Notes: a model not told the origin generated them from the sequence alone. 64,000 bases of DNA from Bradyrhizobium septentrionale (GCF_011516645.4 NZ_CP088285.1:6032501-6096500), one strand, 5' to 3'; shown: positions 37,673 through 46,606, counted from the first letter of the stretch. Numbers and translations: made by a program.

Positions 37673-38086
37673 TTACCCCTTCGCCGGACGGAACAAGGGA
37701 AGGGTGATCTTGTCGTCGAGCGCCTCGAAGGCGACCTCGAGCGGCATGTCGAGCTCGAGCGCTTCCGGCGTCTGCGGACAATCGATGATGTTGCTCATCA
37801 TGCGCGGACCCTCGTCGAGCTCGACGATGGCGATCGCATAAGGCGGCGTGAAGCCGGGCGCGGCGGGACGATGGTTGATGACGTAGCTGTAGAGCTTGCC
37901 CTTGCCGCTCGCCTTGAAGACCGAGACCTTGCGCGAGGCGCAGGACGGGCAGAACGGCCGCGGCGGAAAGTAGACATTGGCGCAGGCGTCGCAGCGCTGC
38001 AGGCGCAACTCGCCGGCCTGGGTGCCATCCCAGAAATGCTGGGTCTCAGGTGTCGGTTTTGGTTTTGCGCGCGCGGGCTCGGCCAT
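37673..38086 (-). CDS. Zn-ribbon domain-containing OB-fold protein (DUF35)
   Basis: 137 residues. A rubredoxin-like Zn ribbon, CDACANVYFPPRPFCPSC (C-x2-C and C-x2-C), comes before an OB-fold (VFKASGKGKLYSYVINHRP ... PYAIAIVELDEGPRMMSNII). Such proteins partner thiolase-like enzymes and are needed for their activity in the studied acyl-CoA retro-aldolases (Ltp/ChsH2-DUF35 type). The four-base gap to the thiolase-like gene supports a complex. No membrane or signal segment. Confidence 0.9.
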   Translation of the reverse strand: MAEPARAKPKPTPETQHFWDGTQAGELRLQRCDACANVYFPPRPFCPSCASRKVSVFKASGKGKLYSYVINHRPAAPGFTPPYAIAIVELDEGPRMMSNIIDCPQTPEALELDMPLEVAFEALDDKITLPLFRPAKG

Positions 38087-38304
38087 GTCTGATGTTTCCT
38101 CCCGAAATCGTTACAGACTTGATGCGCCATTGGACCGAGCCCCGTCAACGGTCCATCCGTGCCCCGCGCAGCGGCCTGTGTTTCGCGCATGCCGTATATT
38201 CCGCCCCTCGCACAATTGCTAAGGCCGCGATGCTTGTGTCGCTCCGATCCGGCGCGTAGAAGGGCCGCGGTTCAAGAAGGTCCAAGATACCCGGGAGGAA
38301 TAAT
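38087..38304. promoter_or_regulatory. Divergent promoter region, OB-fold gene / Liv operon
   Basis: This 218-base gap between divergent genes must hold two promoters. Except for the ribosome site GGGAGGA before the ABC gene, I cannot assign boxes or operators. Confidence 0.35.
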
Positions 38305-39555
38305 ATGATGCTGAGGATCATCGGCGCGGCACTCGCTGCCAGCCTCGCATTCGCGACACAGGCCACGGCCGCCGACGCACCGTCGGAAATCAAGATCGGC
38401 ACGCTCTACGCGTCGTCCGGGCGCTACGCCTCGATCTCGATGCCAGTCTACAGTTCGCTGAAACTGTGGGTCGAGCAGAAGAACGCCGAGGGCGGCGTCT
38501 TCGTGAAGGCGTTCGACAAGAAGATCCCGATCAAGCTCGTCTCCTATGACGACCAGAGCAACACCGCGACTGCGTCTACGCTATATAACCAGCTCGTCAC
38601 TCAGGATAAGGTCGACCTTCTGGTCGCCGATTCCGGATCGGTGCTGACGGCGCCCGCGGTTGCGATCGCGCGCGATCACAAGATGTTCCTGTTCGACCAG
38701 ACCGGTACCGGCGCGAGCTTCTTCTCCAAGGACAATCCCTACATCGCGCTGATGGCCGATCCGGTGTCGACCGTCTGGCCGAAGCCGGTGGCTGACTTCA
38801 TCAGCCAGGACGGCCCTGGCCTCGGCATCAAGAAGGTCGCGATCCTCTACGCGACCAACGAGTTCACCGGCACCCAGGCCAACGCTTTCAGAAAGTTCGT
38901 CAAGGATTCCGGTGCGCCGATCGAGATCGTCTACGACCAGGGCGTTCCGACCGAGACCACCAACTACAACGTCATCATCAACAACATCAGCAAGACCAAT
39001 CCCGACGCGGTGATCCATTTCGGCTATGCGCCGAACGACATCGCTTTCCTGCGCAACGTCCAGGACGTCGGCACCAAGTTCAAGATGCTGTTCGCGATCT
39101 ATGCCGGTCTCGAGACCGAGCTGCTCGAGAAGAACGTCGGCGCCAAGGGGCTGGAGCACGTCTGGACCTATGTGCCGCCGTCCGAGCTGGATTATCCCGT
39201 CAATTTCGGGATGACCATGAAGGATTTCCGCGACGCCTGGCTGAAGAAGTACAATGACGGCAAGATGGAGTTCGGCTTCAATGCGGTGGCCGGCTACACC
39301 ACCGCGCTGGTGGTCGAGAAGACGCTGTCGGTTGCGACCAGCCTCGACCAGATGGAGCTGCGCCGCGCGGTGTTCTCGCTCAGCGGCCAGCTCAAGACGC
39401 TGGATGGCACCTTCGCGCTGGATGAGACCGGCGGCCAGATCGGCGAGTTGACGCCGCTCGGCCAGCTCACGGTCGACGAGCACGATCACATCAAGTTCGT
39501 CTCGATCTATCCGCACGAGACCGCCACCGGCAAGCCGATCTATCCGGCGCCGTGA
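38305..39555 (+). CDS. Branched-chain amino acid-type ABC transporter substrate-binding protein
   Basis: 416 residues. A Sec signal peptide (MMLRIIGAALAASLAFATQATAA) is followed by a type I periplasmic-binding fold: IKIGTLYASSGRY, DDQSNTATASTLYNQLVTQD, ILYATNEFTGTQANAFRKFV, TTALVVEKTL. It binds the solute in the periplasm for the permeases encoded next. GGGAGGA lies before ATG 38305. The co-transcribed amidase and DUF2848 genes suggest an amide or acid ligand rather than leucine; this is inference. The sequence departs from LivK in the ligand loop. Confidence 0.9.
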   Translation: MMLRIIGAALAASLAFATQATAADAPSEIKIGTLYASSGRYASISMPVYSSLKLWVEQKNAEGGVFVKAFDKKIPIKLVSYDDQSNTATASTLYNQLVTQDKVDLLVADSGSVLTAPAVAIARDHKMFLFDQTGTGASFFSKDNPYIALMADPVSTVWPKPVADFISQDGPGLGIKKVAILYATNEFTGTQANAFRKFVKDSGAPIEIVYDQGVPTETTNYNVIINNISKTNPDAVIHFGYAPNDIAFLRNVQDVGTKFKMLFAIYAGLETELLEKNVGAKGLEHVWTYVPPSELDYPVNFGMTMKDFRDAWLKKYNDGKMEFGFNAVAGYTTALVVEKTLSVATSLDQMELRRAVFSLSGQLKTLDGTFALDETGGQIGELTPLGQLTVDEHDHIKFVSIYPHETATGKPIYPAP

Positions 39556-39600
39556 TGCGATTTTCGGCGGCGGGCGTAACCTTCGGCGGCGAGCGGTAGC

Positions 39601-40524
39601 ATGACCTATGCGCTCGTTGCCGGCGTGCTGTTCGGGCTGTATTTCAGCCTGGTCGGCATCGGTCTCAATCTCGTGTTCGGCGTCATGCGCATCGTCAACC
39701 TTGCGCATGGCGACATCCTGATGCTGGGCGCCTTCATCGCGCTCGGCGTGGTCGGCGTCGCCGGCATCGACCCGCTGTTCGCTATTCCGCTGGCCTTCGT
39801 GGTTTTCGTGCTGGCGGGTGTGCTGCTGTACTGGGTGCTGGTGCCGCGGCTGCAGGGCTCGGCCAATCCGGAAATGCTGTCGATCATCCTGTTCTTCGGC
39901 CTCTCGCAGGTGATCGAGGCCGTGACCACGATCTTCGCCGGCACCAGCGAGCGGTCGATCCAGAGCCGGCTGCTCGGCACCGTGTTCACGACCATCAAGG
40001 TGAAATGGTTCGGCGGCAAGGCCGGCGGGGCAGGGCCGATCCAGATCTTCGGCCAGGGCTTTCCCGCGCCGTGGGTGATCGCGGCCTGCACCAGCCTGAT
40101 CGCGATCGCGCTGGTCTACCTTTATCTCTATCACACGAGGCTCGGCACCTTGACCCGCGCGGTGATGTCGCGCCGCGACGAGGCCTTCGCGACCGGCATC
40201 GATGTCGATCGCGTCTCGGCGGCGGCGTTCGGCATCGGGCTTGGCATCGCGGCCGTCGCCGGCGTGTTCGCGCCGTTCATGTTCGGCTCGGTGACGCCGG
40301 CCTTCGGCGCCGATGCGACGGTGACGTCGTTTGCGATCGTGGTGCTCGGCTCGCTCGGCAATCCGCTGGGCACCGCGCTCGGCGGCGTCGTCTATGGCCT
40401 CTGCTACATGCTGGTGCAGACCTATCTCAGTTCCTGGGCCGACCTCTTGCCCTATGTGTTGCTGATCGTGATCCTGTTGTTGCGCCCGAGCGGTCTGCTC
40501 GGAAGGCGGGTGCGCGTTGCCTAA
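39601..40524 (+). CDS. ABC transporter permease, LivH type
   Basis: 307 residues with about eight membrane helices. LNLVFGVMRIVNLAHGDILMLGAF near the N-terminus and LGNPLGTALGGVVYGL near the C-terminus are LivH-family signatures. It forms the membrane channel with the LivM gene downstream. The stop overlaps the TTG start of that gene by 8 bases. Confidence 0.92.
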   Translation: MTYALVAGVLFGLYFSLVGIGLNLVFGVMRIVNLAHGDILMLGAFIALGVVGVAGIDPLFAIPLAFVVFVLAGVLLYWVLVPRLQGSANPEMLSIILFFGLSQVIEAVTTIFAGTSERSIQSRLLGTVFTTIKVKWFGGKAGGAGPIQIFGQGFPAPWVIAACTSLIAIALVYLYLYHTRLGTLTRAVMSRRDEAFATGIDVDRVSAAAFGIGLGIAAVAGVFAPFMFGSVTPAFGADATVTSFAIVVLGSLGNPLGTALGGVVYGLCYMLVQTYLSSWADLLPYVLLIVILLLRPSGLLGRRVRVA

Positions 40525-41437
40525 CGCATCGAAGCACCTGCTCTTCATCCTGGCGCCGCTGGTCGTGGTGTTCGCACTGCTGCCCGGCGTCTATCAAAAC
40601 CATCTCTTGCTGTTCAACTTCGTGATCTTCCTGATCCTCGCGCAGGGCGTGAACATCATCTATGGCTTCACCGGTTATCTGCCGTTCGGCTATGTCGGCT
40701 TCTTCGGTGCTGGCGCCTACGGCTTTGCCATCATGGTGATGCATCTGCAGACGCCGGCGCCGTTGGCCGTGCTGGTCGGCGGTCTCGTCGCGGTCGCGCT
40801 CGGCCTGCTGCTGACGCCGCTGCTGCGGTTGTCGGGCGCGTATTTTGCGATCGCCAATCTCGCAGCCTCGCTCGCGGTGCTGCACTTCGTCGCCAACCCG
40901 GCGCTGGAGGGGATCACCAAGGGCCCGTATGGCGTGTCGCTCACCGGCACGTTCAATCCGACCCACGCCTACTACGCCGCCGTCGTGGTGATGGCGCTGA
41001 CCGTCGGCGCGGTCGTCTATCTCAAGAACTCGCCGTTCGGGCTCGCTTTGCAAGCGGTGCGCGAGGACGCGGTGTCGGCCTCGATGGCCGGCGTCAACAT
41101 CATCAAGATGCGGGTGATCGCCTGGCTCGCCTCGGCGCTGGTCGCCGGCCTCGCCGGCGGCATCTACGCCTGGTACGTCTCGGTGTTCTATCCCGACAAC
41201 GTGTTCTCCGGCGAGTTCAGTATCTTCGCGATCGTGTTCGCGCTGTTCGGCGGCGTCGCCACCATCACCGGACCGATCGTCGGCGTGCTGATTCTCTACG
41301 GCATCTACAATCTGATCGGGTTCACGACGCCGCAATATTTTCAGCTGATCTATGGCCTGTTGATCATGGGCCTGGTGCTGTTCCTGCCCGCAGGGCTGGT
41401 GTCGCTGGCAACGCGCAGGGGGTGGCATGTCCCGTGA
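40517..41437 (+). CDS. ABC transporter permease, LivM type
   Basis: 306 residues from TTG 40517, overlapping the end of livH. Membrane helices throughout; QGVNIIYGFTGYLPFGYVGFFGAGAY and SGAYFAIANLAAS are LivM marks, and LGLLLTPLLRLS precedes. AVREDAVSASMAGVNIIKMRV is the cytoplasmic coupling loop for the ATPase. It overlaps the livG start by 11 bases. Confidence 0.9.
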   Translation: MPNASKHLLFILAPLVVVFALLPGVYQNHLLLFNFVIFLILAQGVNIIYGFTGYLPFGYVGFFGAGAYGFAIMVMHLQTPAPLAVLVGGLVAVALGLLLTPLLRLSGAYFAIANLAASLAVLHFVANPALEGITKGPYGVSLTGTFNPTHAYYAAVVVMALTVGAVVYLKNSPFGLALQAVREDAVSASMAGVNIIKMRVIAWLASALVAGLAGGIYAWYVSVFYPDNVFSGEFSIFAIVFALFGGVATITGPIVGVLILYGIYNLIGFTTPQYFQLIYGLLIMGLVLFLPAGLVSLATRRGWHVP

Positions 41438-42155
41438 GAAAGCGCCCATCCTCAAGGTCTCGAAGCTGGTCAAGCGCTTCGGCGGTTTCCACGCGCTCGA
41501 CGGCCTGAGCTTTCACGTCGTGCCGGGCGAGATCCTCGGGTTGGTCGGCCCCAATGGTTCGGGCAAGACCACGGCGATCAACGTGATCTCCGGCCTCTAT
41601 GCGCCCGACGGCGGCGAGGTCGTGTTCGACGGCACGTCCTCTGGCGGCGTCGCCTCGCACAGACTGGTTCATCGCGGCATCAACCGCACCTTCCAGGTTC
41701 CAAAACCGTTCCTGTCGCTCACTGTGCGTGAGAACATCCAGGTGGCGCTGGCCTATGGCGGTGCGACCGGCGCGCCGTCGATCCCCGAACTGCTCGAGGA
41801 TTTCAGGCTCAAGGAGGTCGCCGACCGCCCCGCCGCCGATCTCAACAGCGCGCAGCAGAAGATGCTCGATCTGACCCGCGCGCTCGCGACGCGGCCCCGG
41901 CTGTTGCTGCTCGACGAGCTCGCCGCCGGCCTCAACCCGGCGGAGCTCGACTGGATCGCCGGCCGCATCAAGGCGCTGGCCTCAACCGGCATGGCAATCA
42001 TCGTGGTCGAGCATCTGATGGGCTTCATCGAGCAGATCACCGACCGCGTCATCGTGCTCAATGCGGGCAAGGAGATCTTCGAGGGCACGCTTGCGACCGC
42101 GGTGCGCGAGCCGCAGGTCATCGAGGTATTTCTGGGAGGCGAGCATGCCCACTGA
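41427..42155 (+). CDS. ABC transporter ATP-binding protein, LivG type, with atypical signature motif
   Basis: 242 residues. Walker A GPNGSGKT at 41-48, the FQVPKPF Q-loop region and the switch His in VVEHLMGF are normal. The C-loop reads LNSAQQK at 139-145 instead of the usual LS(Y/G)GQQR-like sequence, and Walker B ends LLLLDELAAGL with L where nearly all have P. The catalytic Glu is kept. It may be a half-active ATPase site paired with a normal LivF. The family call is firm; the activity is uncertain. Confidence 0.9.
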   Translation: MSREKAPILKVSKLVKRFGGFHALDGLSFHVVPGEILGLVGPNGSGKTTAINVISGLYAPDGGEVVFDGTSSGGVASHRLVHRGINRTFQVPKPFLSLTVRENIQVALAYGGATGAPSIPELLEDFRLKEVADRPAADLNSAQQKMLDLTRALATRPRLLLLDELAAGLNPAELDWIAGRIKALASTGMAIIVVEHLMGFIEQITDRVIVLNAGKEIFEGTLATAVREPQVIEVFLGGEHAH

Positions 42156-42864
42156 TGCGGCGCCGCTTCTGGACGCCAAAAGCGTCGATGCCGGCTACGG
42201 CACCATGCAGGTCTTGTGGGGCGTCGACCTCGACGTCCGCCCCGGCGAGACCGTGCTGCTGCTCGGCGCCAATGGCGCGGGCAAGACCACCTTCCTGAAA
42301 TCGCTGGTCGGCCTGATCGAAGCGCGCAGCGGCCACATCAGGCTCGGCGGCGAGGACATCACCAAGATGCGATCTTCGGACCGCATGAAGCGCGGCATGA
42401 CCTACATGTCGGAGCTTGCGGTGTTTCCCGATCTGTCGATCGAGGAGAACATCCGGGTCGGCGCGCAGGCGCTCGGCCACGCCAATCCGGGCGCCCGAGT
42501 CGATGAACTCTACGGCCTGTTCCCGGTATTGCGCGACAAACGCCGCGACCCGGCCTCCAGCCTGTCCGGCGGCCAGCGCAAGATGCTGGGCATCGCCAAG
42601 GCGCTGTCGGCCGAGCCGAAGCTCCTGGTCATGGACGAGCCCTCGGCCGGGCTGTCGCCGCTGTTCGTCAAGGAGGTGCTCCGCGCGTTGTCGAGCCTGC
42701 AAGGCCGCGGATTGGCGCTCTTGATCGCCGAGCAAAATATCGGTTTCCTTGAGATTGCCACCCGCGTATTCGTGCTGGAAGGCGGCCGCATCCGCTTCTC
42801 CGGCACGGTTGCCGAGATGAGCGGCAATGAAGACCTGCACCGCGCCTACTTCGGGTTGAAGTGA
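42145..42864 (+). CDS. ABC transporter ATP-binding protein, LivF type
   Basis: 239 residues from ATG 42145 behind GGGAGGC, overlapping livG by 11 bases. Normal Walker A GANGAGKT at 41-48, signature LSGGQRK, Walker B LLVMDEPSAGL and switch region LLIAEQN (H replaced by Q, as usual in LivF). It powers the importer with the LivG subunit. Confidence 0.92.
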   Translation: MPTDAAPLLDAKSVDAGYGTMQVLWGVDLDVRPGETVLLLGANGAGKTTFLKSLVGLIEARSGHIRLGGEDITKMRSSDRMKRGMTYMSELAVFPDLSIEENIRVGAQALGHANPGARVDELYGLFPVLRDKRRDPASSLSGGQRKMLGIAKALSAEPKLLVMDEPSAGLSPLFVKEVLRALSSLQGRGLALLIAEQNIGFLEIATRVFVLEGGRIRFSGTVAEMSGNEDLHRAYFGLK

Positions 42865-42915
42865 TCCGGACAGGCTATTCGGGCGACAACAAGGTCCAAC
42901 TGTGAAGTGAAAACC

Positions 42916-44265
42916 ATGCCCAAAAATCCGACACTCGCCTCCCTTGCCGCCGATCTCGAAAGCGGCGCGACCTCCGCCCGCAAGCTCGTCGAGCAATGCA
43001 TCGCCAGGATTGCCGATCCGGCCGGCGAGGGCCAGCGCACTTTCATCCATGTCGACCGCGACGCCGCGCTGGAAGCCGCCGATGCCATGGATCGGCTGCG
43101 CAAGGCCAATGCCGCGCCGTCGCCGTTCGCCGGCATTCCGGTCTCGATCAAGGACCTGTTCGACATCAAGGGGCAGGTGACGCGCGCGGGCTCGCGGGCG
43201 CTCGACGATTCGGCGCCGCCGGATGTCGATGCGCCCGTCGTGGCGCGGCTCAAGCGCGCCGGCTTCGTCGTGATCGGCCGCACCAACATGACCGAGTTCG
43301 CCTATTCCGGCATCGGCATCAATCCGCATTACGGCACGCCGAAAAGCGCCTGGAACCGCAGCGTCGGCCACGTGCCCGGCGGCTCGTCCTCGGGGGCGGC
43401 GGTCTCGATTGCCGACGGCATGGCGTTCGGCGCGCTCGGCACCGACACCGGCGGCTCTTGCCGGATCCCGGCGGCCTTCAACGGCATCGTCGGCTACAAG
43501 CCGACGCAGAGCCGGATTCCGCTCGATGGCGGCGTGCCGCTGTCGTTCACGCTCGACAGCTACGGCCCGCTGGCCAATTCAGTCGCCTGCTGTGCCGCGC
43601 TTGACGCGGTGCTGGCCGATCAACCGGTGACGCCGCTGACCCCGCGCCCCGTCAAGGGCATGCGGCTCGCGGTGCCGACCACGGTCGCGCTCGACGACCT
43701 CGATGATGCCGTGGCAAAAACCTTCGAGCGTGCGCTCGCCGCGCTGTCGCGCGCCGGCGCGCTGATCGAGCGGATCGAGGTCCCTGAACTGCTCGACGTC
43801 GGCGTCATGAACGCCAAGGGCGGTTTTGCCTCCGCCGAGAGTTATGCCTGGCATCGCTTCCTGCTCGCCAGCAAGGGCGACATCTACGACCCCCGCGTCG
43901 CCGTGCGCATCCAGCGCGGCGAGGGCTTTCCGGCCGCCGACTATATCGATCTGCTCAACGCGCGGCGCTCTTTCATCGCCCGCACCGAACAGCGGATCGC
44001 GCCCTATGACGCGATGGTGCTGCCGACCACGGCGAACCTGCCGCCGACCATCGCCAGCCTCGCCGACGACAAGGCATTCGGCACCGAGAACCTGCGCGCG
44101 CTGCGCAACTGCACGCTGATCAATGTGCTCGACGGCTGCGCCATCTCGCTGCCCGCGCATCGCGAGGGCGAGGCGCCGGTCGGCCTGATGCTCGCCGCCG
44201 CAGGCGGTTCGGATCGCCGCATCTTCGAGCTTGCGGCCGGAATGGAGACCGTCATCCGTGTTTGA
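42916..44265 (+). CDS. Amidase (amidase signature family)
   Basis: 449 residues from ATG 42916 (a GTG at 42907 is the alternative). The Ser-cisSer-Lys triad is complete: K in VSIKDLFDIKG, cis-Ser in GGSSSGAAVS, and the nucleophile Ser in GTDTGGSCRIPAAF. It hydrolyses an amide to acid and ammonia in the cytoplasm. It follows livF by about 50 bases in the same operon, so the importer may supply its substrate. GatA is ruled out, since there is no gatB/C beside it and the gene context is catabolic. Confidence 0.9.
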   Translation: MPKNPTLASLAADLESGATSARKLVEQCIARIADPAGEGQRTFIHVDRDAALEAADAMDRLRKANAAPSPFAGIPVSIKDLFDIKGQVTRAGSRALDDSAPPDVDAPVVARLKRAGFVVIGRTNMTEFAYSGIGINPHYGTPKSAWNRSVGHVPGGSSSGAAVSIADGMAFGALGTDTGGSCRIPAAFNGIVGYKPTQSRIPLDGGVPLSFTLDSYGPLANSVACCAALDAVLADQPVTPLTPRPVKGMRLAVPTTVALDDLDDAVAKTFERALAALSRAGALIERIEVPELLDVGVMNAKGGFASAESYAWHRFLLASKGDIYDPRVAVRIQRGEGFPAADYIDLLNARRSFIARTEQRIAPYDAMVLPTTANLPPTIASLADDKAFGTENLRALRNCTLINVLDGCAISLPAHREGEAPVGLMLAAAGGSDRRIFELAAGMETVIRV

Positions 44266-44944
44266 ACTCACCTTCAATGTCGACGACAAGGGCGTCGCCA
44301 CGCCGCTCACGCTCGAAATCAAGCAGGCTGTGATCGCCGGCTGGACCGGCCGCGATCCCGTGGCGCGCGACAAGCACATCGCGGAGCTCGAGGCGCTCGG
44401 CATCGCACGGCCCGCGACCACGCCGATCTATTACCGCTGCTCGGCGCGCCGGCTCACCTTTGCCGACGTCATCGAGGTCTGCGGCGAGGACTCCAGCGGC
44501 GAGGTCGAGTTCGTGCTGATCGGCTGGCAGGGCCGCATCTTCGTCGGCTGCGGCTCCGACCATACCGACCGCAAGGTCGAGAGCTACAGCGTCACGGTCT
44601 CGAAGCAGATGTGCGACAAGCCGATGGCCTCCGAACTGTGGGAGCTCGAGGACGTCATTGGCCATTGGGACCAGCTCATCCTGCGCGCCTGGGCCACAAT
44701 CGGCGGCCAGCGCGTGCTCTACCAGGAGGGCACGCTCGATCACATGCTGCCGGTCAAGGACCTGATCGCCGGCGGCTTCGACAAGGGCGCGCTGCCCGAC
44801 GGCTGCGCGATGTTCGGCGGCACCTTCGCGGCCAAGGGCGGCATCCGCCCGGCCAGCCGCTTCGAGTTCGAGCTGGAAGACCCGGTGCTGAAGCGGAAGA
44901 TCAGCCACGGCTACGACGTGGTGACGCTGCCGGTACGGGGCTGA
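44258..44944 (+). CDS. DUF2848 domain-containing protein
   Basis: 228 residues from GTG 44258, inside the last codons of the amidase gene (8-base overlap). It begins FELTFNVDDKGVATPLTLEI; VEFVLIGWQGRIFVGCGSDH and MFGGTFAAKGGIRP are conserved-looking stretches. The fold may be related to fumarylacetoacetate hydrolases, an idea based on the DGCAMFGGTFAAKGGIRP-type segment only. Function unknown. The overlap with the amidase implies that it handles the amidase product. Confidence 0.75.
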   Translation: MFELTFNVDDKGVATPLTLEIKQAVIAGWTGRDPVARDKHIAELEALGIARPATTPIYYRCSARRLTFADVIEVCGEDSSGEVEFVLIGWQGRIFVGCGSDHTDRKVESYSVTVSKQMCDKPMASELWELEDVIGHWDQLILRAWATIGGQRVLYQEGTLDHMLPVKDLIAGGFDKGALPDGCAMFGGTFAAKGGIRPASRFEFELEDPVLKRKISHGYDVVTLPVRG

Positions 44945-44994
44945 TCTGGCCGCAAGTCGTGCCAGGAAAGGTCGGCTAACACTTGTCTCCACGC

Positions 44995-45113
44995 GTCGTC
45001 CCGGCGAAAGCCGGGACCCATAACCACTGGGCATTGTGGTTGGCACGCTGTGGCCCCAGCGATCTCAACAACTGACGACGATGGTTATGGGTCCCGGCTT
45101 TCGCCGGGACGAC
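44995..45113. repeat. CCATAACCAC inverted-repeat element, copy 5
   Basis: GTCGTCCCGGCGAAAGCCGG, GGGACCCATAACCAC, centre, ATGGTTATGGGTCCC, GGCTTTCGCCGGGACGAC. It lies between the DUF2848 gene and the 2OG oxygenase gene on the same strand. Confidence 0.88.
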
Positions 45114-45196
45114 ACCGGGAATGGGTGGCTTCCTGCGGCATGTTTCCGTCGGAAATCGGGTGGCGCGAGCCGTGATCATGGGCCAGATTCCGCCTC

Positions 45197-45940
45197 ATGA
45201 CAGCAACCGCCCAAACCATCACCCGCCCAGTCGCCGGCATTCCCGCCCGCGTCGATGCGCTCGAGTGGGACCAGATCACCGCCGACCTCGACACCCAGGG
45301 CTGCGCCGTCCTCAACGGCTTGCTGACGCCGCAGGAGTGCGATGGCATCGCGGCGCTCTATCCCGATGACGGCCGGTTCCGCAGCAGGGTCGTGATGGGC
45401 CGCCACGGTTTTGGCCGCGGCGAGTACAAATACTTCTCCTATCCGCTGCCGGACCTGATCGCGGAGCTGCGGCCGGCGCTGTATGCGCGGCTGACCGCCA
45501 CGGCCAATCGCTGGAACGAGACGATGGGCATCGACATCAGCTATCCGTCGTCGCATGCGGCGTTCCTGAAACGCTGCCACGATGCCGGGCAGACCCGGCC
45601 GACGCCGCTGCTGCTGCAATATGGCGAGGGCGACTACAATTGCCTGCACCAGGATCTCTATGGCGAGCACGTGTTCCCGATCCAGGTCGCGATCCTGCTA
45701 TCCGAGCCGGGGCGCGATTTCAGCGGCGGCGAATTCGTGCTGACCGAGCAGCGGCCGCGGATGCAGTCGCGGCCCGAAGTGGTGCCGCTGACCAAGGGCG
45801 ATGCGGTGGCGTTTGCCGTGCATCACCGTCCGGTGCAGGGGACGCGCGGGCCCTATCGTGTCAATCTGCGTCATGGCGTCAGCCGGATTCGTGCTGGCCA
45901 TCGCCACACCGTTGGTGTGATCTTCCACGACGCAAAGTGA
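45197..45940 (+). CDS. 2-oxoglutarate/Fe(II)-dependent oxygenase family protein
   Basis: 247 residues. Double-stranded beta-helix enzyme: CLHQDLYG gives the H-x-D pair of the iron site, then FPIQVAILLSEPGRDFSGGE, a distal His in VAFAVHHRP, and an Arg for 2-oxoglutarate in the YRVNLRHGVSRIRAGHR tail. These enzymes hydroxylate or demethylate a substrate with O2 and 2OG. Its stop TGA is directly followed by the GTG of the alkB-type gene, so the two are one operon, which hints at a nucleic-acid repair or modification role. Confidence 0.85.
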   Translation: MTATAQTITRPVAGIPARVDALEWDQITADLDTQGCAVLNGLLTPQECDGIAALYPDDGRFRSRVVMGRHGFGRGEYKYFSYPLPDLIAELRPALYARLTATANRWNETMGIDISYPSSHAAFLKRCHDAGQTRPTPLLLQYGEGDYNCLHQDLYGEHVFPIQVAILLSEPGRDFSGGEFVLTEQRPRMQSRPEVVPLTKGDAVAFAVHHRPVQGTRGPYRVNLRHGVSRIRAGHRHTVGVIFHDAK

Positions 45941-46606
45941 GTGCGCAGAGGCGTGGCCGCTGATCTGTTCGAGACAATTGGTGATGCACGGCCGCCGCGC
46001 GAGGTGATCGCGGACGGCGCAGTGCTGCTGCGCGGCTTTGTCCGGCCGTTCGAGGCCGAGCTGATCCCGGCATTGTGCGTCATCGTCAAGCAGGCGCCGT
46101 TCCGGCATCTGATCACGCCGGGCGGCCACCGGATGTCGGTCGCGATGACCAATTGCGGCAGCGTCGGCTGGGTCTCCGACGCGAGCGGCTATCGCTATGA
46201 TCCGGTCGATCCCGACACGGGGCAGCCCTGGCCGGCGATGCCCGAGGTGTTGCGCAGGCTCGCCGCCGACGCGGCTGATGAGGCCGGCTTCACCGGCTTT
46301 GCGCCGGAGGCCTGTTTGATCAATCGCTACGTCCCCGGCGCAAAGCTGTCGCTGCATCAGGACAAGGACGAGCTCGACTACGCGGCACCGATCGTCTCGA
46401 TCTCGCTCGGGCTGCCGGCGATCTTCCTGTTCGGCGGCCTGAAGCGCAGCGACACGCCGCGCCGCTACCGGCTCGAACATGGCGATGTTGCAGTGTGGGG
46501 CGGACCGTCACGGTTATTTTATCACGGCGTCGCAGCTCTCGCTGATGGCGAGCACAGCATGCTCGGCCGCCAGCGCATCAATTTGACCTTCCGCAAGGTG
46601 CGCTAG
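45941..46606 (+). CDS. alkB: AlkB-type alpha-ketoglutarate-dependent dealkylase
   Basis: 221 residues, similar in size to E. coli AlkB (216). CLINRYVPGAKLSLHQDKDE contains the nucleotide-binding NxYxxG and the H-x-D iron ligands; IVSISLGLPAIFLFGG, GDVAVWGGPSRLFYHGV (second His) and RINLTFRK (2OG-binding Arg) complete the site. It removes methyl groups such as 1-meA and 3-meC from DNA or RNA by oxidation. The start is GTG 45941, or GTG 45953, which gives an N-terminus more like AlkB. No ada gene is nearby. Confidence 0.92.
   Translation: MRRGVAADLFETIGDARPPREVIADGAVLLRGFVRPFEAELIPALCVIVKQAPFRHLITPGGHRMSVAMTNCGSVGWVSDASGYRYDPVDPDTGQPWPAMPEVLRRLAADAADEAGFTGFAPEACLINRYVPGAKLSLHQDKDELDYAAPIVSISLGLPAIFLFGGLKRSDTPRRYRLEHGDVAVWGGPSRLFYHGVAALADGEHSMLGRQRINLTFRKVR

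Noticed and set aside
38581..40548. 655-codon reverse frame across the ABC genes
   Set aside because: It overlaps the binding protein and LivH in full; composition is low in complexity and rich in His, Arg, Asp and Glu, so it is a shadow.
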